From positions 161,376 through 225,375 of the forward strand of contig JAWKZS010000006.1 in the NCBI GenBank assembly GCA_041395845.1: DNA of 64,000 bases, written 5' to 3'. The notes beneath the pieces were generated by a model. It was given only the letters and a program-made list of their open reading frames with translations, searched no databases and was not told the origin of the DNA. The position numbers and the translations under genes were made by a program. Of the stretch, positions 1-9,475 are shown in pieces. Numbering within the stretch: the stretch's first letter is position 1; each line of letters begins with the position of its first letter. The DNA is from Ch67 sp041395845 (GTDB taxonomy: Bacteria > Pseudomonadota > Gammaproteobacteria > Pseudomonadales > Ketobacteraceae).

Positions 1-1
1 C

Positions 2-136
2 GTGGGCAAGGATGCGAAAGTGCTGCTGTCGGCGCGCAAGGTATTGCCGGATGAAGTGTTCCTGCCGATGATCCGCTGGTCGCTGTCGCCCCAGGTGTTC
101 AGTCGTTTCGGCCGGCTGTTCTACAAGGCCGACTGA
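2..136 (+). CDS. C-terminal fragment of an oxidoreductase-like protein (partial)
   Basis: An open frame enters from the left edge and ends in TGA at 134-136. The 44 visible residues end in FGRLFYKAD and include a hydrophobic and basic tail (LPMIRWSLSPQVFSRFGR). Such tails occur at the end of membrane-associated short-chain dehydrogenases, and an SDR gene follows 163 bp downstream in the same direction. The catalytic part lies outside the window, so the SDR assignment is inference only. Confidence 0.5.
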   Translation: MGKDAKVLLSARKVLPDEVFLPMIRWSLSPQVFSRFGRLFYKAD

Positions 137-299
137 ACGCCGCGCGGTTGCAGGCGCACGCTTACGCGGCTGCCTGCAACCGGGTGACCAAAACCCCCAG
201 AATTTTGTCACACCTGCCCAAGTGTCAAGGCGCTTGAAAGTCTCTACAATCGTCCCCTATTCCAATCATCAGTGGCACCCATTTCTGCAGGGGAACGAC

Positions 300-1088
300 A
301 TGAGCGACATTTTTTCCATCAACGGCAAGATTGCACTGGTCACCGGCGGCACCAGCGGCATCGGTTACATGATCGCGCAAGGCCTGGTGAAACACGGCGC
401 CAAGGTGTACGTGGCGTCGCGCAAGGCGGATGCCTGCGACAAAACGGCGCAGGAACTGTCGGCGTTCGGCACCTGCACCGGCATTCCGGCGGACCTGTCT
501 ACTGAAGCGGGTTGCCAGGCGCTGGTGAATGAACTGCAGCAGCGCGAAGGCAAACTGCATATTCTGGTGAACAACGCCGGCGTCACCTGGGGCGCGCCGT
601 TCGACCAGTATCCCGGCGATGCCTGGGACAAGATCCAGAACCTGAACGTGAAATCCGCCTTCGTGATGACCCAGAAATGCACGCCGATGCTGAGTGAAGC
701 CGGCACCCACGACGATCCGGCCCGCGTCATCAATATCACCTCGGTGGCAGGCCAGACGACGGCGAGCATGCAGGCCTACGCGTACGGCCCCAGCAAGGCG
801 GCATTGAATCACCTCACCAAAATCCTCGCCAACGAACTGGCTGCGCGCAACATCACGGTCAATGCGATTGCGCCGGGTGTATTCCCCAGCAAGATGACCG
901 CGTTCATCATGAAAAATGACGACGTGGCCAAACAGCAGGCGGAACAGGTGCCGCTCAAGCGCCTGGGGCAGCCACGGGACATGGAGGGTCTGGCAGTGTT
1001 TCTGGCGTCGCCGGCAGCAGCCTACATTACCGGCAATGTGATCGCGCTGGATGGTGGTACGGCGGTAAAACCGGCGCCGTTTATCTGA
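300..1088 (+). CDS. SDR family NAD(P)-dependent oxidoreductase
   Basis: This is a 262-aa classical short-chain dehydrogenase. The N-terminal dinucleotide-binding motif TGGTSGIG lies near residue 16, followed by the NNAG motif. The catalytic Ser (INITSVAG) and the YxxxK motif (YGPSK) come next, and the C-terminus is the usual TGNVIALDGG. The ATG at 300 was chosen over an in-frame start at 222 because it has an AGGGGA ribosome-binding site 6-10 nt upstream and gives the family's standard N-terminus. The substrate cannot be told from sequence. A strong terminator follows directly, so it is probably the last gene of its transcript. Confidence 0.92.
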   Translation: MSDIFSINGKIALVTGGTSGIGYMIAQGLVKHGAKVYVASRKADACDKTAQELSAFGTCTGIPADLSTEAGCQALVNELQQREGKLHILVNNAGVTWGAPFDQYPGDAWDKIQNLNVKSAFVMTQKCTPMLSEAGTHDDPARVINITSVAGQTTASMQAYAYGPSKAALNHLTKILANELAARNITVNAIAPGVFPSKMTAFIMKNDDVAKQQAEQVPLKRLGQPRDMEGLAVFLASPAAAYITGNVIALDGGTAVKPAPFI

Positions 1089-1107
1089 TTGCCCGCGTTA
1101 AAAAACA

Positions 1108-1143
1108 AAGCCCCGCACGGACATTCCGGCGGGGCTTTTTTCA
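1108..1143. terminator. Bidirectional rho-independent terminator
   Basis: A perfect 10-bp stem (1108-1117 with 1130-1139) is followed by a T run to 1141 and preceded by an A run (1100-1106). It can therefore serve both the SDR gene on + and the convergent diguanylate cyclase on -. Confidence 0.9.
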
Positions 1144-1164
1144 TCTCGGTTTGCTGATGCTGGC

Positions 1165-2154
1165 TCAGGCCTTCTTTTCTGCCAGCCGGTGATTGGTGGT
1201 CTTGTCGCGGTACATGCAGCGATCCACTTCCGACACCATCTTGTCGATGCTGAAACTGTGCGGATGCCGGAACAGCTGGCTACCCACACTCACACTCAAT
1301 TCGATGTTTTCCAGTTCGCCCTGCGCCTGCTGCAACAATTCCTGCCGGATGCGCAGGGTAAGTTTGATCAGCGATTCCTCGCCATCGGCCAGCATCACAA
1401 TCACAAACTCATCACCACCAATGCGCCCGGCCACATCGCTTTCGCGGATCACGTTGCGAATGGCAGTTGCCAGCGCGCCAATCGCCTTGTCACCGATGCG
1501 GTGGCCGTGTTCGTCGTTGATGGATTTCAGATGGTCCAGATCCAGATACAGGATGCCAATATGCTGCTTCAGCCGTTGTGCCAGTCGCACCTGTTTGTCG
1601 GCCTGATTGAAAAAGCCGCGCCGGTTGAGCAGCTTGCTCAGATCGTCGCGGGTGGATAATTCCAGCAGCTGCACGAACTGGTTGTTCAGCATCAGATCCG
1701 CTTCCACCAGATCGCGGAATTGCCAGATCAGTTCGAGAAAAGTGCGGTTGTAATGGGTGACCGCAAAATCCAGCACGCAGATGGTGCCGAACGGCGAACC
1801 GTCCGGCCAGTAGATGGGTACGCCCAGATAGGAGTTGAAATGATCCGACTCCATCATCGGATTGCCCACCCAGCCGGTGTTGCTGGTGGCATGGTTTTCA
1901 TAAAGCTGGGCGCAGTCGCGCACCACGCGGCTGCAGAACAGATTGCACTGATTGCCGAACTGCTCGCCGGCCTGATGCGGATTGGCGTTATTGGTGCTGG
2001 CCACCACGATCTGCAGGCCGCGGGAGGTTTTCTGGGTGATGTACGCCGCCGGCGCTTCATACAGACGCGCCATCAGATCAACGGTGGTTTGCCATTTTTT
2101 CAGAGAGATCATCGGATTCTGTTGTTCAAGAATCCATTCGTCGTGATTGAACAT
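1165..2154 (-). CDS. GAF-domain diguanylate cyclase
   Basis: This 329-aa protein has an N-terminal GAF-like sensor (about residues 15-150) and a C-terminal GGDEF domain. The active-site loop is an intact GGDEF near residue 245. It is preceded at the canonical five-residue distance by RESD, the RxxD inhibitory c-di-GMP site, so the enzyme should make c-di-GMP from two GTP under product inhibition. No membrane segment is seen, so it is cytosolic. The start at 2154 (MFNHDEW) gives a normal N-terminus; an in-frame start at 2229 would add 25 residues unlike the family. What the GAF domain senses is unknown. Confidence 0.9.
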   Translation of the reverse strand: MFNHDEWILEQQNPMISLKKWQTTVDLMARLYEAPAAYITQKTSRGLQIVVASTNNANPHQAGEQFGNQCNLFCSRVVRDCAQLYENHATSNTGWVGNPMMESDHFNSYLGVPIYWPDGSPFGTICVLDFAVTHYNRTFLELIWQFRDLVEADLMLNNQFVQLLELSTRDDLSKLLNRRGFFNQADKQVRLAQRLKQHIGILYLDLDHLKSINDEHGHRIGDKAIGALATAIRNVIRESDVAGRIGGDEFVIVMLADGEESLIKLTLRIRQELLQQAQGELENIELSVSVGSQLFRHPHSFSIDKMVSEVDRCMYRDKTTNHRLAEKKA

Positions 2155-2279
2155 GGCCGATGACTGAATGCTGGGGGAATTGAATCTGAGTATAGACAGG
2201 AAACCCGGCGGGCGGGAGCAAATTGGCAAAATTAACGGAATTCGGCTTGTTTACTGGCGGTTTACTGACACCTTGTCGG

Positions 2280-3731
2280 TCAATGCCGCCAGAACATGGG
2301 TGTGAACAATACCAGCAGGGTGAAAATTTCCAGCCGGCCCAGCAGCATGGCGCAACATAGAATCCACTTCGCGGTGCTGTTCAGATCGGCGTAATGACTG
2401 GCGACATCCCCCAGGCCGGGGCCGAGGTTGTTGAGGCAGGCTGCGACTGCGGAAAAGCCGGTCAGAAAGTCCAGCCCGGTCAGCAGCAGCGCAATGAACA
2501 GGGCGCAGAAGGTCAGCAGGTAAATGCCAAAAAAGCCCCACACCGCTTCCACTACCCGATCCGGTACCGCCTTGCCGGAAAACTTCACCAGAATCATCGC
2601 ATTGGGGTGCATCAGTCGACGCATTTCCCGCAGCCCCTGACGGATCATCAGATTGGCCCGCACCATCTTGATGCCGCCACCGGTGGAACCGGCACAGGCG
2701 CCCACAAAACTGGCCATGATCAGTGCCATCGCCAGCATCGGATGCCAGGTGGAAAATGACGTCACGGAGTAGCCCGTGGTGGTGACCACCGACACCGCTT
2801 CAAACAGACCGTGCCGCAGCCCCAGCCAGGCGGTGTCATATTGCATGCTGACCCAGAGGCCGGTGACAGACAGCGCCACCATCGCGCCGATCACCAGAAA
2901 ATAGAAGCGCACCTCGCCATCCTGCCGGTACACATTCAGGCTGCGCCGCCGCCAGGCCAGAAAATGCAGGCTGAAATTCATGCCGCCCAGCAACATGAAA
3001 ATGATCGCCACCGCTTCCAGCTTGGCGCTGTCGAAATAGGCGAAGTTGGCGGTGTGGGTGGAAAAGCCGCCGATGGACAGGGTGGAATAGGCGTGGCAGA
3101 TGGCATCAAACAGACTCATGCCACCCAGCCAGTAGGCCAGCGCGCACAGCGCCGTCAGATTCACATAGATCAGCCACAGGGCGCGGGCGGTTTCGGTCAC
3201 CCGTGGCGTGAGTTTGCTGTCTTTCACCGGGCCCGGCGCTTCGGCACGGTACAGCTGCATGCCCCCCACCCCCAGCATCGGCAGGATCGCCACCGCCAGC
3301 ACGATGATGCCCATGCCCCCCAGCCACTGTTGCTGCTGACGGTAATACAGCAGCGACTTGGGCAGGATATCGAGCTGGGTAAGGATAGTGGCGCCGGTGG
3401 TGGTGAGGCCGGACACCGATTCAAACACCGCATCGGTGATCGACAGCGGTTGCTGGTCGGTGAGCAGATACGGCAGCGCGCCGTAAGCACTGAGTACGGT
3501 CCAGAACAGCAGCACAAGCACGAAGCCGTCCCGCACCCGCAATTCCTGCCGTCGGTTCTGCACCGGCAGCCAGCACAGCAGGCCACTCACCAGCGTCATC
3601 AGAAACGAATACAGAAACCGGCCCAGTTCCGCTTCGCTGTACAGCAATGCCACCAGCGCCGGTACCAGCAGGGTGGCGCTGTACAGCATCAGCAGAATGC
3701 CAAGAATGCGCAGGATGACGGCCGGATGCAT
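2280..3731 (-). CDS. trkH: Trk potassium uptake channel subunit TrkH
   Basis: This 483-aa polytopic inner-membrane protein is the K+-translocating subunit of Trk. The four pore-loop filter segments of the family are visible in order: SGLTTTGAT, STLSIGGFSTH, VSVVTTTGYS and CLNNLGPGLGD, each around the key glycine. The length matches TrkH. It lies 12 bp downstream of trkA on the same strand, so channel and gating ring are probably co-expressed. It could also be named trkG; the two paralogues are hard to separate by eye. Confidence 0.93.
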   Translation of the reverse strand: MHPAVILRILGILLMLYSATLLVPALVALLYSEAELGRFLYSFLMTLVSGLLCWLPVQNRRQELRVRDGFVLVLLFWTVLSAYGALPYLLTDQQPLSITDAVFESVSGLTTTGATILTQLDILPKSLLYYRQQQQWLGGMGIIVLAVAILPMLGVGGMQLYRAEAPGPVKDSKLTPRVTETARALWLIYVNLTALCALAYWLGGMSLFDAICHAYSTLSIGGFSTHTANFAYFDSAKLEAVAIIFMLLGGMNFSLHFLAWRRRSLNVYRQDGEVRFYFLVIGAMVALSVTGLWVSMQYDTAWLGLRHGLFEAVSVVTTTGYSVTSFSTWHPMLAMALIMASFVGACAGSTGGGIKMVRANLMIRQGLREMRRLMHPNAMILVKFSGKAVPDRVVEAVWGFFGIYLLTFCALFIALLLTGLDFLTGFSAVAACLNNLGPGLGDVASHYADLNSTAKWILCCAMLLGRLEIFTLLVLFTPMFWRH

Positions 3732-3743
3732 GCAGGGCTTCCG

Positions 3744-5117
3744 TCAGAAGAAGGTAATGCCGACCTGGAACAGACGCTCGACATCGGGGATGCGGCGTTT
3801 GTCGATCAGGAACAGGATCAGGTGATCGTCGGACTGCACCACGATATTGTCGTGGGCGATCAGCACTTCCTTGCCACGGACGATGGCGCCGATGGTGGTG
3901 CCTTCCGGCAGATCGATATCACCGATCTGCTTGCCCACCACTTTCGAGGTTTTTTCATCACCATGGGCTATCGCCTCGATGGCTTCGGCCGCACCCCGGC
4001 GCAGGCTGTGCACGTTCACCACGTCACCGCGGCGCACGTGGGTGAGCAGACTGCCGATGGTGGCCTGCTGGGGCGAAATCGCGATGTCGATATCACCGCC
4101 CTGCACCAGATCCACATAGGCCGGGTTGTTGATGAGGGTCATCACCTTGCGGGCGCCCAGACGCTTGGCCAGCATCGACGACATGATGTTGGCTTCGTCA
4201 TCGTTGGTCACCGCCAGGAAGATATCGGTGTCCTCGATATTTTCTTCCAGCAGCAGATCCTGATCGGATGCATTGCCGCGAATCACGATGGTCTTGTTGA
4301 GCTTTTCCGCCAGAAAGGCGCAGCGGCCCGGATTGCGCTCGATGATCTTGACCTGATAGCGATTTTCCAGCGCATCGCACAGGCGCTCGCCGATGTTGCC
4401 GCCGCCGGCGATGATGATTTTCTTGTAGTTGTGTTCGAGGCCACGCAATTCACTCATCACGGCGCGGATATGATTTTTCGCGGCGATAAAGAACACTTCG
4501 TCATCCGCTTCGATCACCGTGGTGCCTTCGGGAATGATCGGGCGATCACGCCGGAAAATCGCCGCCACCCGGGTGTCCACTGCCGGCATGTGCTGGCGCA
4601 GATAGCGCAGTTCGCGTCCCACCAGCGGGCCGTTGAAATACGCCCGCACCGCCACCAGCTGGGCCAGACCTTCGGCGAAATCCAGTACCTGCAGCGCACC
4701 GGGATTTTCGATCAGGCGGGTGATGTATTGAGTCACCACCTGTTCCGGCGAAATGATCACGTCAATCGGAAACGCATCGTTGCCGAACAGGCCGCCCTTG
4801 GTCAGGTACTGGGCAGAACGCACCCGTGCAATCTTGGTGGGCGTGCGGTGCAGTGAATAGGCGACCTGACAGGCCACCATGTTGATCTCGTCGCTGTTGG
4901 TGACGGCGATCAGCATGTCGGCATCGTCGCAACCGGCCTGGCGCAGCACACTGGGGTGGGACGCCATGCCCTGTACGGTCCGGATATCGAAGCGGTCCTG
5001 CAGCTCGTTGAGGCGTTCGGTATCGGTGTCCACCACCGTAATGTCGTTGTGCTCGCTGGCGAGGTTGGCGGCCAGGGTGCCACCGACCTGACCTGCGCCG
5101 AGAATGATGATTTTCAT
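3744..5117 (-). CDS. trkA: Trk potassium transporter peripheral subunit TrkA
   Basis: This 457-aa cytosolic regulator of TrkH is built from two RCK units. The first Rossmann motif GAGQVGG is at the N-terminus and the second, GGGNIGE, is near residue 239. Each is followed by an RCK_C/TrkA_C domain. It binds NAD(H)/ATP and gates K+ uptake. It sits between rsmB and trkH in the conserved def-fmt-rsmB-trkA order, with 58 bp to rsmB. Confidence 0.96.
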   Translation of the reverse strand: MKIIILGAGQVGGTLAANLASEHNDITVVDTDTERLNELQDRFDIRTVQGMASHPSVLRQAGCDDADMLIAVTNSDEINMVACQVAYSLHRTPTKIARVRSAQYLTKGGLFGNDAFPIDVIISPEQVVTQYITRLIENPGALQVLDFAEGLAQLVAVRAYFNGPLVGRELRYLRQHMPAVDTRVAAIFRRDRPIIPEGTTVIEADDEVFFIAAKNHIRAVMSELRGLEHNYKKIIIAGGGNIGERLCDALENRYQVKIIERNPGRCAFLAEKLNKTIVIRGNASDQDLLLEENIEDTDIFLAVTNDDEANIMSSMLAKRLGARKVMTLINNPAYVDLVQGGDIDIAISPQQATIGSLLTHVRRGDVVNVHSLRRGAAEAIEAIAHGDEKTSKVVGKQIGDIDLPEGTTIGAIVRGKEVLIAHDNIVVQSDDHLILFLIDKRRIPDVERLFQVGITFF

Positions 5118-5175
5118 AGGCGACCGCGTAGGCAGGAAACAGATGCGGGAAATGCTAACACACCCCCGCGAAAGG

Positions 5176-6504
5176 TCATTGGGAAACCCGCTTGATCCGG
5201 GCGTAATAGAAGCCGTCGTGGCCGTTGCTCTGGGGGAACAGTTGGCGCCCGCAGTCGGCGGCTTCGCCCCAGGGCGCGACGATCACGTCTTCCACTGCGT
5301 GCTTCTGCTGCTTCAGAAACGCGTGCACCACCCGGCTGTTTTCCTGCGGCAACACTGAGCAGGTGGCGTACAGCAGGGTACCGCCGGGCTTGAGCAGGCC
5401 GAAGGCCATTTCCAGCAGCCGTAGCTGGGTGGCGGCGAGCTTGCCAATGTCGCTGCGTTTGCGCAGCCACTTGATGTCCGGGTGACGGCGGATCACCCCG
5501 GTGGCAGAACAGGGTGCATCCAGCAGGATGCGGTCGAACTGCTCACCATGATGATGGCTGGCGTAATCTTCCAGGGTCGCGTGCACCACCGTGGCGTCCA
5601 GCTGCAGGCGGGCCAGATTCTGTTCCACCCGCTGCAGGCGCTTGGCGTCGGCATCCAGTGCCAGCAGTTCGGCGATGGCCGGTTGCTGTTCCCGCAGATG
5701 GCAAGTCTTGCCGCCGGGGGCAGCGCAGGCATCCAGAATCCGCTCGCCGGGCTGTGGGTCCAGCAGAAACGCGCTGAGCTGGGCCGCTTCATCCTGCACT
5801 GATACCCAGCCTTCGGCGAAGTGCGGCAGCAGCTGCACGTTCACCGCCTGTTCCAGATACACGGCGCTGCTGCACAGGCTCCCGGCCCGTGCCTCGATCC
5901 CTGCGTCTTTCAGCAAGCGCAGGTAGCTATCACGATCGCAGCGCAGCCGGTTCACCCGCAGACACAGTGGCCCGGCGTCGTTGTTGGCCTTGAGCACGCC
6001 GTTGACCTGCGCCGGCCAGGCTGCCGCCAGGGCATCGATCAGCCACTGCGGGTGGGCGGTCTGGATCGCCGGTGAATCCGGCAGCTGCTGCTCCAGATTG
6101 GGCTTTTCCCGCTGGGCGGTGCGCAGCATGCCGTTGATGACTTTCACCGCCCATTCCTTCTTCAGCTGGCGGGCGGCTTCCACGGTTTCGGCGATGGCGG
6201 CGTGATCGGGAATGCGCAGGTACAGCATCTGATACAGGCCGATCAGCAGCAGGGCGTGCAGATCGGCGTCGCGATCCTTGAACGGCTGGCGGATCAGCGG
6301 TGCCGCCAGTTTATCGAGCCTGGTGAACCAGCGGCACACGCCAAAACACAATTCCTGAACCAGGCCCTGATCCTTGTCCGCCTCGCTCAGTTGCGGCAGC
6401 AGTTCCGACAGGGATTTGGGGTGGGCATTCTTGCGATCCAGCGGCAACACCTGGGCCAGGATCTGGGCGGCGATGGCGCGGGCATTCTTGCGGGGTGCAG
6501 TCAT
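5176..6504 (-). CDS. rsmB: 16S rRNA (cytosine(967)-C(5))-methyltransferase RsmB
   Basis: This 442-aa SAM-dependent enzyme methylates C967 of 16S rRNA. The N-terminal third is the NusB-like RNA-binding domain. The C-terminal Rossmann methyltransferase has motif I DACAAPGGK, motif IV DAPCSATG, and motif VI ATCSVLPQEN with the second catalytic Cys. The length is normal. It starts 13 bp after the fmt stop and is followed by trkA, consistent with one translation and ion-homeostasis operon. Confidence 0.96.
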   Translation of the reverse strand: MTAPRKNARAIAAQILAQVLPLDRKNAHPKSLSELLPQLSEADKDQGLVQELCFGVCRWFTRLDKLAAPLIRQPFKDRDADLHALLLIGLYQMLYLRIPDHAAIAETVEAARQLKKEWAVKVINGMLRTAQREKPNLEQQLPDSPAIQTAHPQWLIDALAAAWPAQVNGVLKANNDAGPLCLRVNRLRCDRDSYLRLLKDAGIEARAGSLCSSAVYLEQAVNVQLLPHFAEGWVSVQDEAAQLSAFLLDPQPGERILDACAAPGGKTCHLREQQPAIAELLALDADAKRLQRVEQNLARLQLDATVVHATLEDYASHHHGEQFDRILLDAPCSATGVIRRHPDIKWLRKRSDIGKLAATQLRLLEMAFGLLKPGGTLLYATCSVLPQENSRVVHAFLKQQKHAVEDVIVAPWGEAADCGRQLFPQSNGHDGFYYARIKRVSQ

Positions 6505-6517
6505 CCGTCAGGCCCGC

Positions 6518-7483
6518 TCAGAGAAATTGCTTGCCGGCGGTCAGCCAGTCCGCGCGGGAATTCAGCAGGGCGGCAACGGGCAGACACTTGCCCCCGGGCA
6601 GCTGCAGCTCGGTCAGTCGCAGCAGGCCGTCGCCGGTGGCCACGGTAATACCGTCTTTGCCGACATCCAGCAGAGTGCCGGGCGCCGCCTGGGTATTGCC
6701 GGTCTGGCGTTCGGCCTTCCACACCCGGATGGTTTCCCCGTCCAGGGTGGTGTGGCATACCGGCCAGGGATTGAAGGCGCGGATCAGATTGTGCAGGTCG
6801 CCGGCGGAGCGGCTCCAGTCCAGTTTCGCCTCTTCCTTCGTCAGCTTGTGGGCGTAGGTCGCCAGGGCGTGATCCTGCGCCTCGGGGGTCGCCTTGCCGT
6901 CCGCCAGCAGGGCCAGGGTGTCCACCAGTGCCGGGGCGCCGAGCTGTGCCAGCCGGTCATGCAGGCTGCCGCCGGTATCGTCGAGGCTGATCGGGGTAAA
7001 TACTTTCAGCAGCATCGCGCCGGTATCCAGCCCCTTGTCCATCTGCATGATGGTGACACCGGACTCGCTGTCGCCTGCAGCGATGGCCCGCTGGATCGGC
7101 GCGGCGCCCCGCCAGCGCGGCAGGATCGAGGCATGGACATTGACGCAGCCCAGCCGTGGTGCATCCAGCACCGCCTGGGGCAGGATCAGGCCATAGGCCA
7201 CCACCACCATGATGTCGGCCTGCAGCGCCTGCAGGGTGACGATATCCTCCGCCTGTTTGAAATTCAGCGGCTGAAACACGGGAATGTCATGCTGCAGGGC
7301 CAGTTCTTTCACCGGGCTGGGGGTCAGCTTGCGGCCACGGCCGGCCGGGCGGTCGGGCTGGGTATAGCAGGCGATTACCTGATGATCGGATTCCAGCAAA
7401 GCCTGCAGCACGCTGGCGGCAAATTCCGGGGTGCCGGCAAAGATGACCTTGAGAGGGGTTCTCACAGGGAGGGGCGTTGTCAC
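6518..7483 (-). CDS. fmt: Methionyl-tRNA formyltransferase
   Basis: This 321-aa enzyme transfers the formyl group from 10-formyl-THF to Met-tRNAi. The N-terminus KVIFAGTPEFAA and the active-site block VNVHASILPRWRGAAPIQ (with the Asn-His pair and SxLPxxRG) are diagnostic. A C-terminal oligonucleotide-binding-like domain follows. It lies between def and rsmB on the same strand, pairing formylation with deformylation of the initiator Met. Confidence 0.97.
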   Translation of the reverse strand: MTTPLPVRTPLKVIFAGTPEFAASVLQALLESDHQVIACYTQPDRPAGRGRKLTPSPVKELALQHDIPVFQPLNFKQAEDIVTLQALQADIMVVVAYGLILPQAVLDAPRLGCVNVHASILPRWRGAAPIQRAIAAGDSESGVTIMQMDKGLDTGAMLLKVFTPISLDDTGGSLHDRLAQLGAPALVDTLALLADGKATPEAQDHALATYAHKLTKEEAKLDWSRSAGDLHNLIRAFNPWPVCHTTLDGETIRVWKAERQTGNTQAAPGTLLDVGKDGITVATGDGLLRLTELQLPGGKCLPVAALLNSRADWLTAGKQFL

Positions 7484-7537
7484 GGGATGGGTCTCCTGGG
7501 CGGGCGGCCAGCACGGGGTGGCCGCCGGGGGGCGGAA

Positions 7538-8056
7538 TCAGCGGGCGCGGACTTTTTCCTTGTCCTTGTGCTCTTTTTCCAGCTTCTTGCGAATGCGGTC
7601 GCGCTTGAGTTTCGAGATGTGATCCACGAACAGCTTGCCATCCAGATGATCCAGCTCGTGCTGGATACACACCGACAGCAGACCGTCGGCGATCAGTTCG
7701 AACGGCTCACCCTTGCGATTGAGGGCTTTCACCCGGATCTTTTCCGCCCGGGTGACCGTTTCATAGAAACCCGGCACCGACAGGCAGCCTTCGTCGTACT
7801 GCTGCTCGCCTTCGACCACCTCGAATTCCGGATTGATCAGCACCAGGGGTTCGTTCTTGTCTTCCGACACGTCGATCACCACGATGCGCTGGTGCACATT
7901 GACCTGGGTGGCCGCCAGACCGATGCCCGGTGCGGCATACATGGTCTCCAGCATGTCATCCGTCAGTTTGCGTATTTTGTCGTCAACATTTGTGACCGGC
8001 TTGGCCTTTGTACGCAGACGAGGGTCAGGAAATTCGAGAATATCCAGTAATGCCAT
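7538..8056 (-). CDS. def: Peptide deformylase
   Basis: This 172-aa metallo-deformylase acts on nascent N-formyl-Met peptides. All three family motifs are present: GIGLAATQV (motif 1), EGCLSVPG (motif 2, metal Cys) and QHELDHLDG (motif 3, HExxH). The C-terminus is a charged Lys/Glu helix (KKLEKEHKDKEKVRAR). It is the first gene of the def-fmt-rsmB-trkA-trkH run and is divergent from the LysM gene across about 235 bp. Confidence 0.97.
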   Translation of the reverse strand: MALLDILEFPDPRLRTKAKPVTNVDDKIRKLTDDMLETMYAAPGIGLAATQVNVHQRIVVIDVSEDKNEPLVLINPEFEVVEGEQQYDEGCLSVPGFYETVTRAEKIRVKALNRKGEPFELIADGLLSVCIQHELDHLDGKLFVDHISKLKRDRIRKKLEKEHKDKEKVRAR

Positions 8057-8292
8057 CTTGAGAATGCCGCTTTTCTAGTATAACTATAGAAGGTATTGCT
8101 AAGATTATGATCATACAGGGTTTGCAGCCGATTCCTCTGCTACACTCGAAACGGTCTATAGTTAAAGACCACGGTTGCCAAACTGCAGCTACACTGTAGA
8201 TGACAGCGTCAGTAATGGCCCTGAAAACCCGTTCCCGTATGCGTAATAGCTGCCTGAACACAGGCATTGATAATGATAAAGGGATTCTCACC
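8057..8292. promoter_or_regulatory. Divergent def / LysM intergenic region
   Basis: This 236-bp AT-richer spacer must hold promoters for def (-) and the LysM gene (+). TATACT on the minus strand about 20-30 bp from the def start is a possible -10 box. A short inverted repeat GGTCT/AGACC pairs 8153-8157 with 8166-8170. No clear -35 box could be fixed, so the promoter positions are tentative. Confidence 0.45.
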
Positions 8293-9342
8293 ATGATGAA
8301 ATCATTTCTCAGGCTGGTAGGTGGCTGTCTGATCGGTGTAGCGGTCCAGGCCTCGGCCGTGGAACTGAAACCGGGCCATCCTGACGTTTACCCGGTGAAG
8401 CAGGGAGATACCCTGTGGGATATTTCCAACGCCTTCCTGAGCGATCCCTGGCTGTGGCCGGAACTGTGGCAGGTGAATCCCCAGATCGCCAACCCTCACC
8501 TGATCTATCCCGGTGACCTGATCAAGCTGGTGTATATCGACGGCAAGCCCGCACTCACCGTTGAGCGTGGCCCCCGCACCATCACCTACAAGAAAGGCGA
8601 CACCATCAAGCTGACCCCGCAGGTGCGGGTCGAGCAGCTGGATTCGGTGATTCCGGCGATTCCGCTGGAGCATATCCAGAGCTTCCTGGTAAACAACCGG
8701 GTGCTGACCGAAGACGAAATCCAGGCGTCCCCCTATATCCTGGCCGGTGACGAAAATCATATCGTGATGGGGTTGGGTGATTACATTTACGGTCGTGGTG
8801 ACTGGTCCGAACCGCACCAAGCTTACGGCGTTTACCGCAAAGGCCCCGCCTATATCGATCCGCAATCCAAGGAGGTCCTCGGTATCGCCGCGCTGGATCT
8901 GGGCATGGCACGTTTCGAAAGCGTTGAAAGCGATGTGGCCCGCTTCAAGGTGACGTCTTCCCGCGAAGACATGCGCCCGGGTGATCGCCTGCTTCCCACC
9001 GAAGAACGCAAGGTGGATTCCGTGTTCTATCCGAAGTCCCCGGATGGCGATGTGAATGGTCAGATCATTCATGTGTTCAGCGGCGTGCGTAACGTCAGCC
9101 AGTATGACGTGGTGGTGCTGAATCTGGGTGATCGTGACGGTATCAGCATCGGTGACGTGCTGGCGGTGCATACCAAGGGTGAAGTGGTGCGCGATCGCGT
9201 CACCAAGGAACTGGTCAAACTGCCGGATGAGCGGCGTGGCATCCTGATGGTGTTCCGCACCTTCGAAAAGGTCAGCTACGGTCTGGTCCTGCGGGCAGAA
9301 GCGCCGCTGCAGGTGTTGGATGTGGTGAAGAATCCGTCCTGA
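8293..9342 (+). CDS. LysM peptidoglycan-binding domain protein
   Basis: This 349-aa exported protein has an N-terminal signal peptide (MMKSFLRLVGG..., cleavage probably after VQASA). One LysM domain follows (VKQGDTLWDISNAFL ... NPHLIYPGDLIKL, about residues 32-80), then a large uncharacterised region conserved in proteobacterial LysM proteins next to dprA. The start at 8293 was chosen over in-frame 8200 because it begins the signal peptide and follows an AAGGGA Shine-Dalgarno. It should bind murein in the periplasm. A terminator follows. Confidence 0.9.
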   Translation: MMKSFLRLVGGCLIGVAVQASAVELKPGHPDVYPVKQGDTLWDISNAFLSDPWLWPELWQVNPQIANPHLIYPGDLIKLVYIDGKPALTVERGPRTITYKKGDTIKLTPQVRVEQLDSVIPAIPLEHIQSFLVNNRVLTEDEIQASPYILAGDENHIVMGLGDYIYGRGDWSEPHQAYGVYRKGPAYIDPQSKEVLGIAALDLGMARFESVESDVARFKVTSSREDMRPGDRLLPTEERKVDSVFYPKSPDGDVNGQIIHVFSGVRNVSQYDVVVLNLGDRDGISIGDVLAVHTKGEVVRDRVTKELVKLPDERRGILMVFRTFEKVSYGLVLRAEAPLQVLDVVKNPS

Positions 9343-9363
9343 TGGCAATAGTGTTTCCTCCTG

Positions 9364-9390
9364 ACGGCCAGCCTTGCTGGCCGTTTTTGT
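9364..9390 (+). terminator. Rho-independent terminator after LysM gene
   Basis: A perfect 9-bp stem (9364-9372 with 9376-9384) with a 3-nt loop is followed by a T-rich tract. It separates the LysM gene from dprA. Confidence 0.92.
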
Positions 9391-9475
9391 TTGTATGCCT
9401 TACCCCAAGCGCCTGATATTCCGCGCTTGTTTGCCTGGCGGCTGTCTGTCTGAAAATCCCTTTTGGTTTTCTGTC

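Noticed and set aside
2811..4856. 681-codon plus-strand open frame across trkH and trkA
   Set aside because: It spans two well-identified genes on the opposite strand and its peptide is His/Gln-rich without any domain.
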